NCBI GenBank assembly: GCA_003013855.2
Contig: ML058433.1
Coordinates: 5,145,966 to 5,209,965, forward strand
Reading direction: 5' to 3'
Length of the DNA: 64,000 bases
From: Liriodendron chinense
Taxonomy: Eukaryota; Streptophyta; Magnoliopsida; Magnoliales; Magnoliaceae
The notes beneath the pieces are model-generated. The model did not search any database. It saw only the letters and a program-made list of their open reading frames with translations, and had not been told where the DNA came from. Below, piece after piece: positions 1 to 12,500 of this stretch. How positions within the stretch are numbered: position 1 is the stretch's first letter; each line of letters opens with the position of its first letter. Both the position numbers and the translations under genes were made by a program.

Positions 1-247
1 TGGATAGGTCTGGGCTTGAAACATAGACCAAACCCGCCCACTTACTAAATGGGTTCGGGTCGGGTCGGATCGGGTCGGGTCGAGCTTAACATAAAGGAAA
101 CCAGACCCAGACCCATTTATCAACTGGGTTTGTTCTTGGACCTAGACCCGTACCATTTAACAAATGGGTCGGGTTTGGGTCTGGGTCGGGTCTAAATGGG
201 TTGGATCCGGGTACCCCATCAGGTCTGCTGACCCATTTACAGCCCTA
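1..247. repeat. GGGTC-rich dispersed repeat with hAT-like right end
   Basis: The segment is built of short GGGTC/GACCC words in both orientations and reads as an AT/GC-skewed dispersed repeat. Its right end, read on the minus strand, begins TAGGGCTGTAAATGGG, which resembles the termini of plant hAT-type MITEs. The left end lies outside the window, so neither the terminal inverted repeat nor an 8 bp target duplication can be verified. No coding potential is visible. Confidence 0.35.
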
Positions 248-1824
248 TGCATATGTGCGTAACCAGTGTTTCTCATGCAAGTTGCATTGAGCGGGTGGTA
301 GGTCCGAAAACAGAAATATTACATTCCTCCTCTTACCTCCATTTCTTTCCTTAGTAACCTCAATCTGTGGTAACACCCTTGGTCGAATTTGAGCCATCTT
401 TAACTCTCTATGACAAGGAATCCCAGTCATTCATTGGCATGTGCATGGATTAGGGTTGAGAATGTTTGCATATATATAGAAATTTCCCTTCCGATTTCTC
501 TTTTCATGCATCTAAAAGCCTTAAAAATGTTTCTACCCATCCACTCTTACCTTCTTCCCTGCTAAGTAAGCCTTAGATCTCATCATTTCCTCATCTTCTT
601 CCTCTCTTGTGGTTGCAAGAGATCATCGGCTAGGATCTTCCAACCTTCGAACAACCGGGATATTGGCATTGGAGCTTTGAAATCTCCCCTCTCCGAGCTC
701 CCTATCATCAATTTGAATCATCTCCTAGCCTCAGATCGAAGGAAAGTGCAGTGGCTGAAGATCCACCATTGATGGCTCAGTCTTCTTCTCCGTTGAGTTG
801 GCCGCTAAAGTAATTTAACTTGGTTGAGTTCATGCATTGCTGGGCGGAATTTTAACTCCACAGCAGTTCGGAGAAGAAGGGAAAGAGAGGGCAGGAGCTC
901 AATCCAGCTTCCTGTTGTGTTTGTTCTGTCTGGCTAGACTCATTTCTGGTTGCTTCTAACCCATTGTTGAGTCATTGTTCCAATTGAGTTGAGTCACAAG
1001 CTGAGTTTGAGTCACAAGCTGAGTTCTGATTTTGGTCATTTGATCAGGTTCAAACAGAAGTTCCTTCTAAATTGAGGTTAGATCTGACATTTTTCATTCT
1101 ATTTCAACAAGGAAATTGTCAACTGAGTTAACTCTAATTTACCGAATCGACTTGAGTTGTTCTACTCGTATCTATCTGTTGATTGGTTTGAATAGCTTAA
1201 TCTGTTGATCTCAGTCGGGCTTGGATCAAACTCGGTTTAAGGTCTAGCTTAAATCAGTATGTTGATTTAATTATGAACTCTTGATTGTAGAGCCTCCTAA
1301 ACCAAGTTGTATTTAAATACTAGCTGAGCCACCTATGTATAGTTTGCTGAGTTTCATTCATCTTGATTTACCGCTGGAAATTCATTTTAGTGTACAATCA
1401 TTAGTTGTGGAGTCAGCTAACTCAGTTAGAAATTGAATTGCCAGTTTGTTTTGTATCTTATACTTCATTGAGTTGCTGAGTTAGTAACTCGGTATGCTAG
1501 GTCACTGGTTTGATTCAGGTCGAGGTGGAGTCGACTCTTTAAAGGCATTCTATAGATGTCTAATCTAGATTATTGATTCTTTACATTAATTGAATGTAGG
1601 TTTTCCCTAAATTCTACTTTAGATTTACCTTGTTGTCTCCGAGTGTGGAATCAATTTGAATTAACTCAAGTTTAGAGGTGAGTTGTTCTTTACTTCCTTT
1701 AGAAGTCTTTAATCAACTTGAATTAAGTTAATTATTCATAAATTTTGTTGTAATGTGAAATGTGGATTTTACCAAATGCTAATTTGTTAGATCTAGCTGA
1801 TCGAGTCGATTTCTGCAAGATTGT
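248..1824. other. Gene-free, probably old repeat sequence
   Basis: No credible open reading frame or RNA gene is seen. The stretch is rich in TGAGTT/AACTCA words and holds a short direct duplication of an 18-base unit at about 991-1025 (GAGTCACAAGCTGAGTTT twice, the second slightly changed). It continues on the far side of the Athila solo LTR at 6192, because the 5 bp ATTGT duplication joins 1820-1824 to 6187-6191. It is therefore the left part of the sequence into which that LTR inserted, possibly the start of the degenerate LTR ending at 8167. Confidence 0.45.
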
Positions 1825-2190
1825 TGTTCACCAACCCCCAGTGTAAGGTTGCAATGTAGTAATAATCGATCGTGAGACCGGATCGTCCTTAGGGATTTGA
1901 GATTAAACCAATTACAACTCTTCTAATAACTTAGAATAGTAAAGTTTAGAGATTCAGAGATTTGGAACTGAGTAAAAACAGGAAAGTAAATAATAGAAAG
2001 TCTGAGAATAAAAGAACAACTAGAGCGTCAGGGATCCATTTGTAGTAGATCAATGACAATTCATTCATCAAGCACAAACACACAATTGTAATCGAAGTCC
2101 TATCTCTATCTAATTGGAAGATATTGCATTCAAAACATAAACAATTCAAACTCAATCTGGAAGTTCAAATCTAGTTCTAATGAAGCATAG

Positions 2191-5100
2191 TGTAACACCC
2201 CGTATTTTCCCATATTTTCCTGTATTTTTTGGTATTTTTTTTATGCCACTACTAAAACCCCACCATTTAAATAACCCATTTCCCACAATCATTTTTGACC
2301 CTAAACTTAGTGTATGGCCTATTTAAAACAAATTAACCGTATATGTCGAAAAATAAGATCCCCGATCATTGTGCAAATGCCCTAATCAGAAATTTGATCA
2401 TAAGTGGCCCACCTTAACTCGGATCTGCCTCAATTTTGTTTTCAATGGTTAAAATGATGATGCCGACTTATTGAACGGAGGAAATGATTCCGATCCACCT
2501 GAAGTAGACCCCACCTGTGAGGGCAGCATAAGTTAGGCGTGTGTATGTGCGATGCACGTTATCTAAGGAAGAAAATTTCCTTCTCCATTACGAGTCTTCT
2601 TCTCCGTTTTCTTCGCTGTAACAGCGTTGGACGCTGGCCGTCCGTGAACTCCACACCGTCCATCATTTGGACCCCACTTCGAAATCCAACCCGTCCATTA
2701 TAGGTCAGCGCCCCACCCAAACCTAGTCATTCAAAGTTTTGTTGTCATCCGTCGCTTGTGCAATCCGATCCAAACCACCGTTCAAATGAAGATTTATCAA
2801 GATCGGGCCCACCGCTTTGCATGGGCACTCCAAACTTCACCCATAGCTCCTTGTAGACCCCACCAAGCCCTCCTACGGTCCCCGGTCAATAAAGTGCAAA
2901 AAAAAATCAGACGGGGTTTGTGCCAGGCGGTGCCAACGCCAAAATCGAATCTCTTCCCACCGACTTACGTAAGCTATAAACCCCCCATCCGTCTTCCTTC
3001 CCTCCTTCCAGAAACACCAGAGAGAGAGATAGAGAGACTGTGAGAGAAAGAGAGAGAGAGAGATCGTGAAGAGAGGACGAGAGGGAGAGAGAGAGAGAGA
3101 GAGATGTTTCGTCTTCCTCATCAGCCCGTTGTGACAGCAGCGTTCGCTGCCACCCCCACGTCTCTACACCGTCCACCAGCTGGGCCCCTTTCTTGGATCT
3201 AAGCCATCCATCAGGTTAGTACCTCACCAAAAATCGGTCCGTCCAAATATTGCAATCTTTTGTCAGTTGTGTGGCCCACTCTAACTCATTGATTTTAACC
3301 CTAGAAATCAAGATTCAGATCATCTGAGGATGCACTTTGCATGGACGTTCCAGATCCTATTTATAGCCATCATGTGAGTCCCATCTACCATAAAAGGGCA
3401 AGAAGAAAGAAGAAGAAGAAAGAGAAGGAAAGAGAGAGAGAGGATTGGGTTAGGCCAAGTGAGTCGACTCGGCTGAGATCTCGAGACGAGTCGCTGATGA
3501 GAGAGGTAAGCCATTTTAGCATGTTATTAAATTCTTAAATCTAATCTAGACCTTAGTTTTAAGTATAGATCTAGCCCTAGTTGATCATAGCCATAGAAAC
3601 TATACAACTCTACGTCTTAATTTTATATTTGTCATTAACTTTCCTAGGTTTGGATTAAAGAAGGGTTTCACGGTTCTAATTGCGTTTCAAATCATCAAAT
3701 CTCAAAGGTGGGGATTTCCTTTAAGCCCATCTACGATAATATTAAATTATATGTTGATTTTATGATTAAAAATTTGAGTTTTTGTTATATGATTTCTTGA
3801 AATTGTGTTTGTTGAAATCTCTTCATGTGAATATGATTTATATGGTGTTCCTTATTGTGTATGTCGAATTTTGCTGTATGAACCATGCTTAAGTGGTTGG
3901 AGAAGAAATTATGATAATGTACATACTTATGTGGAGACCATGCTCAGTTTACGTAGTCACCTGCTTATGACGATTGATGTATTGTTTGCTATGAGACATT
4001 GTACATGAATGTTACATTAATGAACACCCCTTAACCCCATACTAATGTAACCGTTGATGTAAAGAGATAAAGCCCATATGGGCCATATTGTTAAGAATTA
4101 AGTTGGCATTACCGTGTATGTGATGTTGATATTATATGCCATGATGTTGAATTGGGCACCACCGTGTGCATTGTTGGATACGTGCCAAGGGATCCTCATT
4201 TGATATGTTACCTGCGGTGGACCCTTTGATGAATGAGCTTGATGAATACGAGAAGTTTCATGAGCCAGGGTTGGTGGTATGGGCCACTAAGCCTGAGTTG
4301 TCGGCCTATGCTGGGTAACGAGCCCCCCATAGTGACCTTGAGCTTCCTTAAACTAATTGGTGTAAGGAGTAATCATTAGTCGTTAACATCATTAAATTGG
4401 CTGGATGTTAAACTACTTAACTAAATATGAAACTAATCATGCATTCACTAGACCCGACTTGGTGGGTCAGCCCTGCGGGCGCTACGGCGCTAGCTTGTGG
4501 TAGGGGGATGGGTGGCCATCACCTCCATTGGCTGGGTTTGTTGACATGAAGTTGTGGAATTACCCGCTTCATCGTGGACTCTGGTGACTAGTGGCTGGTG
4601 AGAAGAGTTGAAATAAGTCCCGTCTCATCTGGTCAGGGTGCCTTAGCCAGAGCATGCATGTCATGCATTGCATTAATAAAGATCTTGTATTGGGTTGTTT
4701 TGATTTGATTGAATGATAATATCTTGCTTGCGTTTACTCTGTATTTACTCTGTGCATTATTATTATCATGACTGTCTTGGAGGAATATTCCCCACTATGA
4801 TAGCGTTTAACGCTATCCAACCACACCTCAGATAATCCAGGTGAAGATCCAGTAAGAGAATCGAACATTAAGATGAGGTGCTCGAAGGCTCGTGGCAGCA
4901 AGTGACGGACGATGAAACCGAAGCGGCTTGAAGATGGAATACGTTTATTATCTTTGTAGAGTAGATTTATTTTTTTTCTTTTGAACATGTAATAAGTCTC
5001 TCATAGAGATAATAAGTGGAAATGTTTGGTTAAACATGTTTTATTACGTTGATTTATAACTTAGAATAGAATAATTATGGAATAAGAATTTAAATTTCCG

Positions 5101-5237
5101 TCATTATGCTATGTATGCCATGAATGTATGAAATTACGGGTAAGTGTGTGGAAACGTAACCCTGACACACATGAGTTAACACCCGGAAGCTTGACCCATC
5201 GTCTTGTCCATGAGAGTCGAAATTTCGGGGCGTTACA
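2191..5237. mobile_element. 3.05 kb TGTAAC...GTTACA element (solo LTR-like)
   Basis: The element begins TGTAACACCCCG and ends CGGGGCGTTACA, so the termini are inverted repeats with one mismatch over 12 bases. A perfect 5 bp target duplication CATAG lies on both sides (2186-2190, 5238-5242), inside an Athila solo LTR. TG...CA ends and a 5 bp duplication fit a solo LTR of a Ty3/gypsy-type retrotransposon. No PBS, polypurine tract or gag/pol trace is visible between the ends. The family is not identified. A GA microsatellite lies at 3021-3104. The 3' part is similar to 6192-8167. Confidence 0.8.
3021..3104. repeat. GA/AG microsatellite
   Basis: An imperfect run of AG dinucleotides broken by short interruptions, located inside the TGTAAC...GTTACA element. 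Open frames reading LSLSLS through it on the minus strand are products of the dinucleotide repeat, not genes. Confidence 0.9.
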
Positions 5238-6191
5238 CATAGAGAAGATGAACTTGTAGCACTTTGAAATAATAGCCATACCAAGAGATAATGGCTTGAT
5301 CTAGGGTTACTTTAAATGAATATGATCATTCTTAGAAACTTATAAGCAACTTCTGTCTGGAGCACACAAACTATCAAAATCATATAAAAATATCAACTTT
5401 TATTCAAACTAGAACTTGAAAATCCAAAACCAAAGTCTAGAGTACTTGCATGAATGAATTAAGCATCAAATCTAACTACAAGCTTCACCTCTTAGCCCTA
5501 GCTAAGAGGTTTAGCCAACCATAGACATGATTGAACTAGAAACTGAAAAACCCTAGGTCAGAGGAGTTGTAAATGCTCCATTTCGATCCTCTCCACCTCT
5601 AGCAATTTTAGAACTCTTCTAGGATGCCTTAGGAAGAGAGTAGAGGTGTCTTTTATTGTAAAATCGTACAAACGTCTCAGAAACTTCTGGAATTTGCGAA
5701 GGACTTACGCAGTCTGGGCGGCGGATGACCAATCGCAGCCCCCTAGTCGACCGGTTAGGCTTCAAACAGCAATGGTTTAAATAGATTTTTAAAATCTGGG
5801 TCTTCAGGGAACCGGTCGAACGACTGGTCATTGCTTCTGGCCGACCGATTCGATGATCTGTCGTCGACCCACACTTTTGGTCCAACAAGGTTGGTCATAA
5901 AACTTCTGATTTCTGGGAAATTCGACCGACCGATCCTCAGATTTTAAATTTACAGTTTTTCTTTTCTTTTTTTCCTTTCTTCCTTTCTTCTTTCCTTCAC
6001 TTCTTTGCTCTTCTTCTATTGATCTTCAATGTATGTAAAGTGGTCCCTTTTTGCATCATATTCATGAGGTTCTTCTCTCATTCCTACAAACACAAAAACA
6101 CATATTAGATGGGCATTTTATAAATCAAAATCATGTATAATGTGTGATGAATTGGGGTTTAAATATGCGTTATTCAGAGCTTAACAATTGT

Positions 6192-8167
6192 CGCATCCTA
6201 GTAACTCTAGTTTGGAATCCGCACCTTAAGGTGAGGTTTACACCCTTCAATCTTTCCTTCATTTAATAGTATGATTAAATTTTGTTACTTCCCTAACTGT
6301 TGAATTTATAATTCATGTGAATCTGTTTAGTAGAATAACCTACATGTGATGATTCACATTCGAGTAATTTTTTATGTGCTGGTAGATGGATATAAATTGT
6401 AGTAATCACACATATTATGAATTCTTATGTTTTAAGTTAATTAATCTTGAATTAGTTGTCGTATGTTAAATAAGAATAGATTACGTTATTATGGATTGGT
6501 AATGGAGATATATCGTGAATGAAAATGTTGGATTTATGTGTTTTGAATGTTGAATTTTATATGTGCCTTGGTGGCCATTTGAAGATTTGGGATTTGAAAT
6601 GATGATGATGGACTTGATGTGTAGTTTATTGCCACTTAGAGGTTGAAGTGAATTTCTACTTCATTGTTGATTATATATAAATGTATAGTTGCTTGTGATT
6701 GGCGCGAATGATGGAACTTGTCCCCTCACTAGTGGCCATTTTGGAAAGTATATTGAATTAAATGTTATTATGTGCTTACCATCTTGTGAACTAATTGTGC
6801 CTACATGGCTTTTGGAACTGATCCTTTTTGTTTTGTCCTTAAATGGACTCTTTGTCCAATGTGGCTTTTGTGAGATTCTTTTTATAATGTGATGATGGTA
6901 AGTCCTATTGTTAAATCGCTTGCCATTTGCTTAAGGGTGCGTGTTAACCCATCCACATCCTCTCCACCGACTATGTCAACAATTACTCAATCAGATCCGC
7001 TAGTTACATAGAAATAAATTTCTGAATTTTGAATTTGAACATCTTGTAGTTATTAGTCTTTGATTACAAGAGTGAATGTAATTTTGAATTTGAATTTGTA
7101 TATTCTGTAACTGTCACTATTCATTGTAGGAGTGATTTTTATAAAATATTTTTTCTTTTTTACATTATAATTATACCATACAAAATCAAATCGCAAGGTA
7201 AGCTGGTGAATTCTTTTATGTTGTGGAATTTTTCTTGTTGACGTCTCATGGGCCAGAGATGGTGTTATGGGGCACTATGTCTAAGATGTCGGCTTATGCT
7301 GGGTTGCGCGCGCCCCCATATGACCATGAGTATTTAATTTGCTTATTTTGTAAACCAAACTAATAAAGGCTGGCTAATCATGCATACATGACATACGAGT
7401 GTTATCGGGTGCTTGGTCGATTGTTTGAAAGACCAGTGTACTGTTTGAACGACCCATTTACATATGGGCATTATTAGGTGTCTGGTCAATTGTTTGAAAG
7501 ATACAAGTAATGTTTGACGACCCTTCTCGCATTTGGAACGAGCCGACTATTTGAAAGGCCTAGTCCTCGGTCCGACTAGATATACATCCCCAATCGATGA
7601 ACATGCGCATGCCGTTATGCATTTAAACAAGACTAATGTTATATTGTTTAGACTAAATATGGAAGTTGGTTGTTTGTTTACAATGTGGGTGAAATTTTAT
7701 ATTTGATTGTGTGGAATGTCAACTCTCTTAAAATTCTACAACTTGTGTATGGTGTGATACTTTATATCTGGTTAATCCGTACTTGACTATTATGCTGCCT
7801 GGTAATCTTGGAGGGTTTTTACCTCACGATAACAGCGATTGATGTTGTCAAATCATACTAGTTAGTGCAGGTTGCGTGGACAAGAAGCTAAATGGACTGT
7901 GCAGCTCAGGAGTAGTTGCAGCTTTATTTGCTTTCATATTTCGTTGATTTATATAACTCTCGAGACATTTGGTTTGTATAAGCTCTATGGACGCCACTTG
8001 AACAATTTGAAATTATATGGGATATCCTTTCATTCATGTCTTGGTTGCTTCCGTTGCAATGCTCATTAAAAAAATTATGGTGTAAATTGAGCTATTTTGG
8101 AAGCTTAACTCTTGAGTTTTCGGAGCACAAGTATTAGAACTCGGGTTATGAAAACCAGGGCGTTACA
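6192..8167 (+). repeat. Diverged LTR-like segment related to 2191-5237
   Basis: This stretch ends in GGGCGTTACA, the same terminus as the 2191-5237 element. It shares diverged blocks with it, for example the pair of phrases around TGTCGGCYTATGCTGGGT (4300 and 7292) and the block after CTTGGAGG near the 3' end. It also contains internally repeated words of the type TTGTTTGAAAGAC (7415-7555). The left terminus is not recognisable, and the part upstream of the Athila insertion (1-1824) may belong to it. No coding region is seen. Confidence 0.6.
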
Positions 8168-8334
8168 TTAAGATATGTTAATAAGGCATCAACAACAAAT
8201 ATGCACACGAAGGAGGGCCATGACAATCTTTCGAAAATGACAATGTGACGTGAAGAAGGCAAGGGTTAAACGATGGAAGAAGAAATAAATGCTTGATGCA
8301 GAAACTTATGTAGAAAAGCAGGGTACACGTTGAG

Positions 8335-9810
8335 ATGCCTAGAAGGATTACATTGGGAGAGTTTTTCCCAAGAAAATTTTATGAGCACGAGGAAGAGTTA
8401 GCAATAAAGACTGTGCTAGAAGTATTTTGGGAAGAAATATCGGCATGTGTGGAAGGAAGAGAAAATTCGAAGAAGGGAACACTGATAGGGACACTCCTGA
8501 AAGAAACTTTTGTGCAAGCTATGACCACATCAGTGGCCCCAGATAGATGTTGCCAAAAGATAATAGAGGTAGCATTGGGGGTCAAAACCTGGAAGGCCTT
8601 GAATGCCAAATTGCCTTTATTTTTAGAAGTGAATCTCTCGTGGAACACTTATTGCAATATGTTAGGCAACATACTTGTTGCGACTCCAATGAAAGGAATT
8701 TGGTAGAATAGTTTGGCAAGTCTCTAATGGGGCCATCCAAACTGTATTATAAATCGGGGGCTATAGGAAGGGTCACTAACTGGAAATAGCTCAATGATTT
8801 GTTCTTATTGCAGTTCTTAATTTGTTCCGAGGAGAGCAGTCCTGTTGACAGAATTGGTGAGATGGGAAGTTAGCACAGAAGAATGCCCTTACAGGTATGT
8901 GTTGAAATGGAGGAACATTATTTTCAGTTCTCATAAATTACTTGAATACCTAGAGGTCCTGATGGCGGAATCGTGCACTAAAAGTATAGGGATCGATACT
9001 GAGACAAGACATGAACTGTATATATTGTTCAACTTAATGAAAGAAGCAACAATTATAGGGCCAACACCCTACGAGGTACATTCTATGGTTCATTTGTTCA
9101 ATGAAGCACATGCCAGATGGATACAACGGCAGTTGGCTTCCATGACATCTCAGCCATTTAAAATGACAAATTTCATAAAGGTAGAGTGAGTTTTACAATT
9201 CCTTAGTTCATGCTTTACCGAGATGAGGAGCGGTCTCCTTTAGAATACTTGGTGACGTATGAGAAGTTAGCATGTTTTAGAGGGGATGTTTCTGAAGCCT
9301 ATTTGTTAAGGAATTTTGTATATTCATTTGTCACCACAAGTAAAGTAATGGCTTAGTATTTAGCTTTACCAAAAGAACTTTTTTTTTTAATCATAGGGAG
9401 AGATGAAAGAGTGTTCATTTTGCAATTTTATAAATACAATACTCATATTCTAGAGACACACTTGAGGCAAACTGTATAGTACCTAGGAGAAACTTATTCA
9501 ATTTAATCCGTAAATGGTGGAACGTACGCTCTTGCCATTTAACATTACCAATATCTGAGTCAAACATGGTGAAAGAATGTATTCAAGCAACCATTTTCCA
9601 GAACGAGTTGTTCTTAAGAAAATAAAGTTGCCCACCACTTTTCAGCAGTTGCTAAAGGAGTTAGTTGGACGCTTCCATGAAAACTGTAATGTGACCACGA
9701 AAAAAGTAGCAAACAAGCCAGGAGATCTTCCTATTAACAAGGTTAAAGAAGCAGGCATAATAATGTTATGTTCGAGGAAGCGAGTGGCTGAAATTACGTC
9801 GGTAGTCTAA
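8335..9810 (+). pseudogene. Broken coding fragments, possibly gag of the old Ogre-like element
   Basis: Three separate frames on the plus strand (8335-8706, 8845-9189, 9577-9810) have protein-like composition with charged helical stretches, such as ITLGEFFPRKFYEHEEEL near 8344 and NEAHARWIQRQLASM near 9100. They lie in different frames with stops between them, so the region is broken. I do not recognise a specific domain. They sit upstream of an Ogre-like gag C-terminus and protease on the same strand, which suggests the N-terminal half of the same gag or an extra ORF upstream of gag. That is inference from position, and an unrelated pseudogene is possible. Confidence 0.35.
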
Positions 9811-9849
9811 CACAACACCTTTGTATGTGTGGAAGCTTGAAGAGCAACT

Positions 9850-11745
9850 CGAATTATGGCTAAGTCCTATGGGGGGGTGATTAAGACCTTTTGAAATTCT
9901 TTTCGCCTACTTACACAACTTAATAAATTAAGCTAAGTAAGCAAGAACACTTCGGCTTCCAAGCCTTAGTCGGTCTAATCACAAGACTAGCATATTGTTG
10001 AAGCAATAAGCAACCTAGTCTAAGCATGCATAGATACTCAAATAATTAAACAAATTAAGCTCCTAATCTATGCAACCTATGTAGACTTATGAGAATGGAT
10101 CAATGAGCTCAAGTCTACACTACTAGTGAAAGTACATCTTGTGTGTGCATGTGTTTATCTAGTGTCTAGCATACATTCCTATCAAGCATATATAATTAGC
10201 AATTAAACATTCAATGCTAAGATAACAAATGCTCAATTCAATCACAAACACAAGCATGTATAGTGGTTCAACTTTGGGTCTACTCCACTCCCAGTTCAAG
10301 TACTCAACCCCATTGAGCACTCCGGCATTCACTATCGAAGGTTTTAAATGAGGTTCACCTCTCAACCTTTATCGGTTCACCTCTCAACCATAACCGGAGT
10401 TTTGGATAAAGGGCTAACTCTCAACCCAAATGGAGTTTTGGATATAGGCTAACTCTCAACCCAACTCACGCTCACTCCCATGTCGGAGGCTCTCCCTTGG
10501 AGACTTCGTTTAGGCCCGACAAGCGAGCCAAGGAGTGCCAAACAACCCCTCGTCTTTAGGCCGACAAACAAGCCAAACAGCCAACATCCTAGTTCGTGTT
10601 TGACAAACAAACTCTACACTCAACTCCCACAGGGAATTGAGTAGATGGACTCTCAACAAAGACAACCTTATTTGTCGGATAAGCCCCTTGTTTAGCGCCG
10701 GTTCGGGTTGCTTGATCTTCGCTCTCCCGTGCTTTAATCACCTTCCCTTGCTCCCCCGATTGTGTTGCCGTTGCGTCGCCAATGCCTTAGCTACACTTGA
10801 TTAATCACCTTGCTTGTGATGCCTTTAAGATGCCCAAGGTGATAGGAGGGTGGTTGAATCTCCCACATGGGATATGTAACTTGTTTTAACTAAGAGATTC
10901 ACCTAGAGGGTCTTCTAGAGGTCTTGGACAAGAGATATAACTATGTGGTATAATGTCTCATCTTTAGAATTGAGAGAGGAATCAAGTCATCACTATGTTT
11001 GCATTTGAATGCCCTCACTTGTGATTAAACACAAGGGATATGACTTGAATCTCCTCCTCTTTGAGGCCCCATATGATGTACGAAAGGTGTGAGTAATAGG
11101 CTCTCAAAACCCCCTTGTTGATGCCCAAAAATGAGCTCCATATATAAAGAAAGAGGGCTCTAACGGATATAAATGGGCAAAAAATGGTTATCTGCCGACT
11201 TGTCCCAACCGGTCTTGACCGGTCGGCCAGAGGCCAACTTGGGCAAAGAGCTTGCTATCTTTGTAGAGGGGTCGGTCTGACCAGTCGTGACCAGTCGGAC
11301 CAGACTTGCTGACCGGTCTTGACCAGTCGGCCCAACGGCCAGATGGGTCCAGGAAGTATGCTACCCCAATTCCAACTAACCGACCGGTCAGGCATGGGTC
11401 CGACCGATCGGGCATCCTATCTTGCATACTGTATTGGGTTTGTTTTTATACAGCAGCAAGGGCGCCTCTTTGGCCCATCTTTTGGTGATCTTTTGGGACA
11501 CCTAAGGCCAATCTAGGATGACCAATGATGTAGTGGTCACGATCATCTAGAGGTTATGGTTTTGGGTAGGTTCAAGGTTAAGGCTCACCAAGGCATCACT
11601 TTTACCTGTTTCTTCTTCCTTGATGCAGCAGAGCCACTTGAGTCTTTGGTCTTCATCTTCATTAAGCTCAACCGATACTAGATATACTGACCTAAGTGAT
11701 TGAAAAACAAGGTGCACTAGTATGCCACAGAAAAGTGCACTAACA
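9850..11745. mobile_element. LTR-like insertion with CCGGTC motifs, boundaries approximate
   Basis: The segment starts near a GGGGGGGTGATTAAG phrase and ends near GTGCACTAACA. G-rich starts of this kind are common in plant LTRs, but I cannot place the family. It separates two parts of the older Ogre-like remnant. It contains repeated 'ctctcaacc' phrases (10320-10460) and a cluster of ACCGGTC/GACCAGTC words (11207-11410), the same word that fills the U3 of the Athila LTRs. No clean target duplication was found, so the limits may be off by tens of bases. No coding region is convincing. Confidence 0.45.
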
Positions 11746-11885
11746 GCAGTAAGCCCACAGGGAACAATTTCGCCAAAGGATACTTCGGGGGAATCTCCAG
11801 GAAGGAATTTGGCGTGGACGAGATGAATAGCACAGATGAAAGGAAATCTCTGGTAAAGTAGTCAACTTAAGGAGTAACCTATGAT

Positions 11886-12500
11886 GTGGTTAGTCACTTA
11901 AAAAGGATCCCGACCCGGTTGAGCATATACAGCACTTTGAAGTTGTCTGAAGACTTTCAAAAAATATTAATTCAGGCTTTGTCAAATAATGAAATAAAGG
12001 AAGTCCTGCTAGCCGAAATGGAAAGTGTTGGGGTAGGAAAAGATGACAGTACTTGGAATGCCACATTTGAAAAGATAGAGGTGGCCAATTATATGACCAC
12101 CATCACCTTCTCTGAATGATATGATGCTAGGGAAAGGGAGTATAATTGACCCCTTACAGTCACCGACTATATCCATGAGAAACAAGTTAAGCGCATTATG
12201 TTGGATAATGGTTCAATGGTTAATCTCATGCCCTTAAGCATGCTTACCAAGTTGGGAGAGCTCAGCTGCATGCAAGTGGAATGATGATCTAAGGATTTAA
12301 CCAAGATTTCTAGAAGGCATTGGGAACGATCTCACTAATACTGGAGATTGAAAATCTGGTTACAAAAGTTGTGTGTCACGTCATTGATGCAGTAACAACT
12401 TATAATTTACTCCTTGAAAGACCCTAGATTCACTGGTATAGAATAGTGCCTTCTACGCTACACCAGTGTTTCAAAAACTGATGGGATGGGGTTCAGCATA
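11886..12500 (+). pseudogene. Ogre-like gag C-terminus and aspartic protease, broken
   Basis: A frame at 11886-12119 begins VVSHLKRIPTRLSIYS, the short helical block that precedes the protease in Ogre/Tat polyproteins, and ends TTITFSE. After a frame change, the protease core MLDNGSMVNLMPLSML lies near 12200; DxGS is the catalytic Asp motif. The later YNLLLERP block near 12400, normally followed by W, reads into a stop (TAG). The product would be a gag-pol protease domain. At least two frame changes and one stop make it non-functional. T1 at 26.3 kb carries a cognate region (VVSHLKKVPAQLSIHD), supporting the same lineage. Confidence 0.7.

Larger units (their letters stand above)
1825..6186 (-). 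mobile_element. Athila-type solo LTR (minus), split by a nested insertion
   Basis: Read on the plus strand the segment starts TGTTCACCAACCCCCAG, continues with a GTAGTAATAAT block shared with the other Athila LTR ends here, and finishes GAGCTTAACA, the complement of the TGTTRAGCTC start of the other Athila LTRs. Perfect 5 bp target duplications ATTGT flank it (1820-1824 and 6187-6191). No internal region remains, so it is a solo LTR, presumably left by LTR-LTR recombination. Excluding the nested element at 2191-5237 and its duplicated 5 bases, it is about 1.31 kb. It holds the CGACCGG-type motifs (5736-5930) typical of the other Athila U3 regions in this window. Confidence 0.85.

Noticed and set aside
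2873..3176. Ser/Leu-rich frames resembling signal peptides
   Set aside because: They are translations of the GA microsatellite.
8335..9810. A host gene in the 8.3-9.8 kb region
   Set aside because: The frames are short, in different phases and without recognisable host domains, and sit directly upstream of an Ogre-like protease on the same strand. A decayed element is the better explanation.
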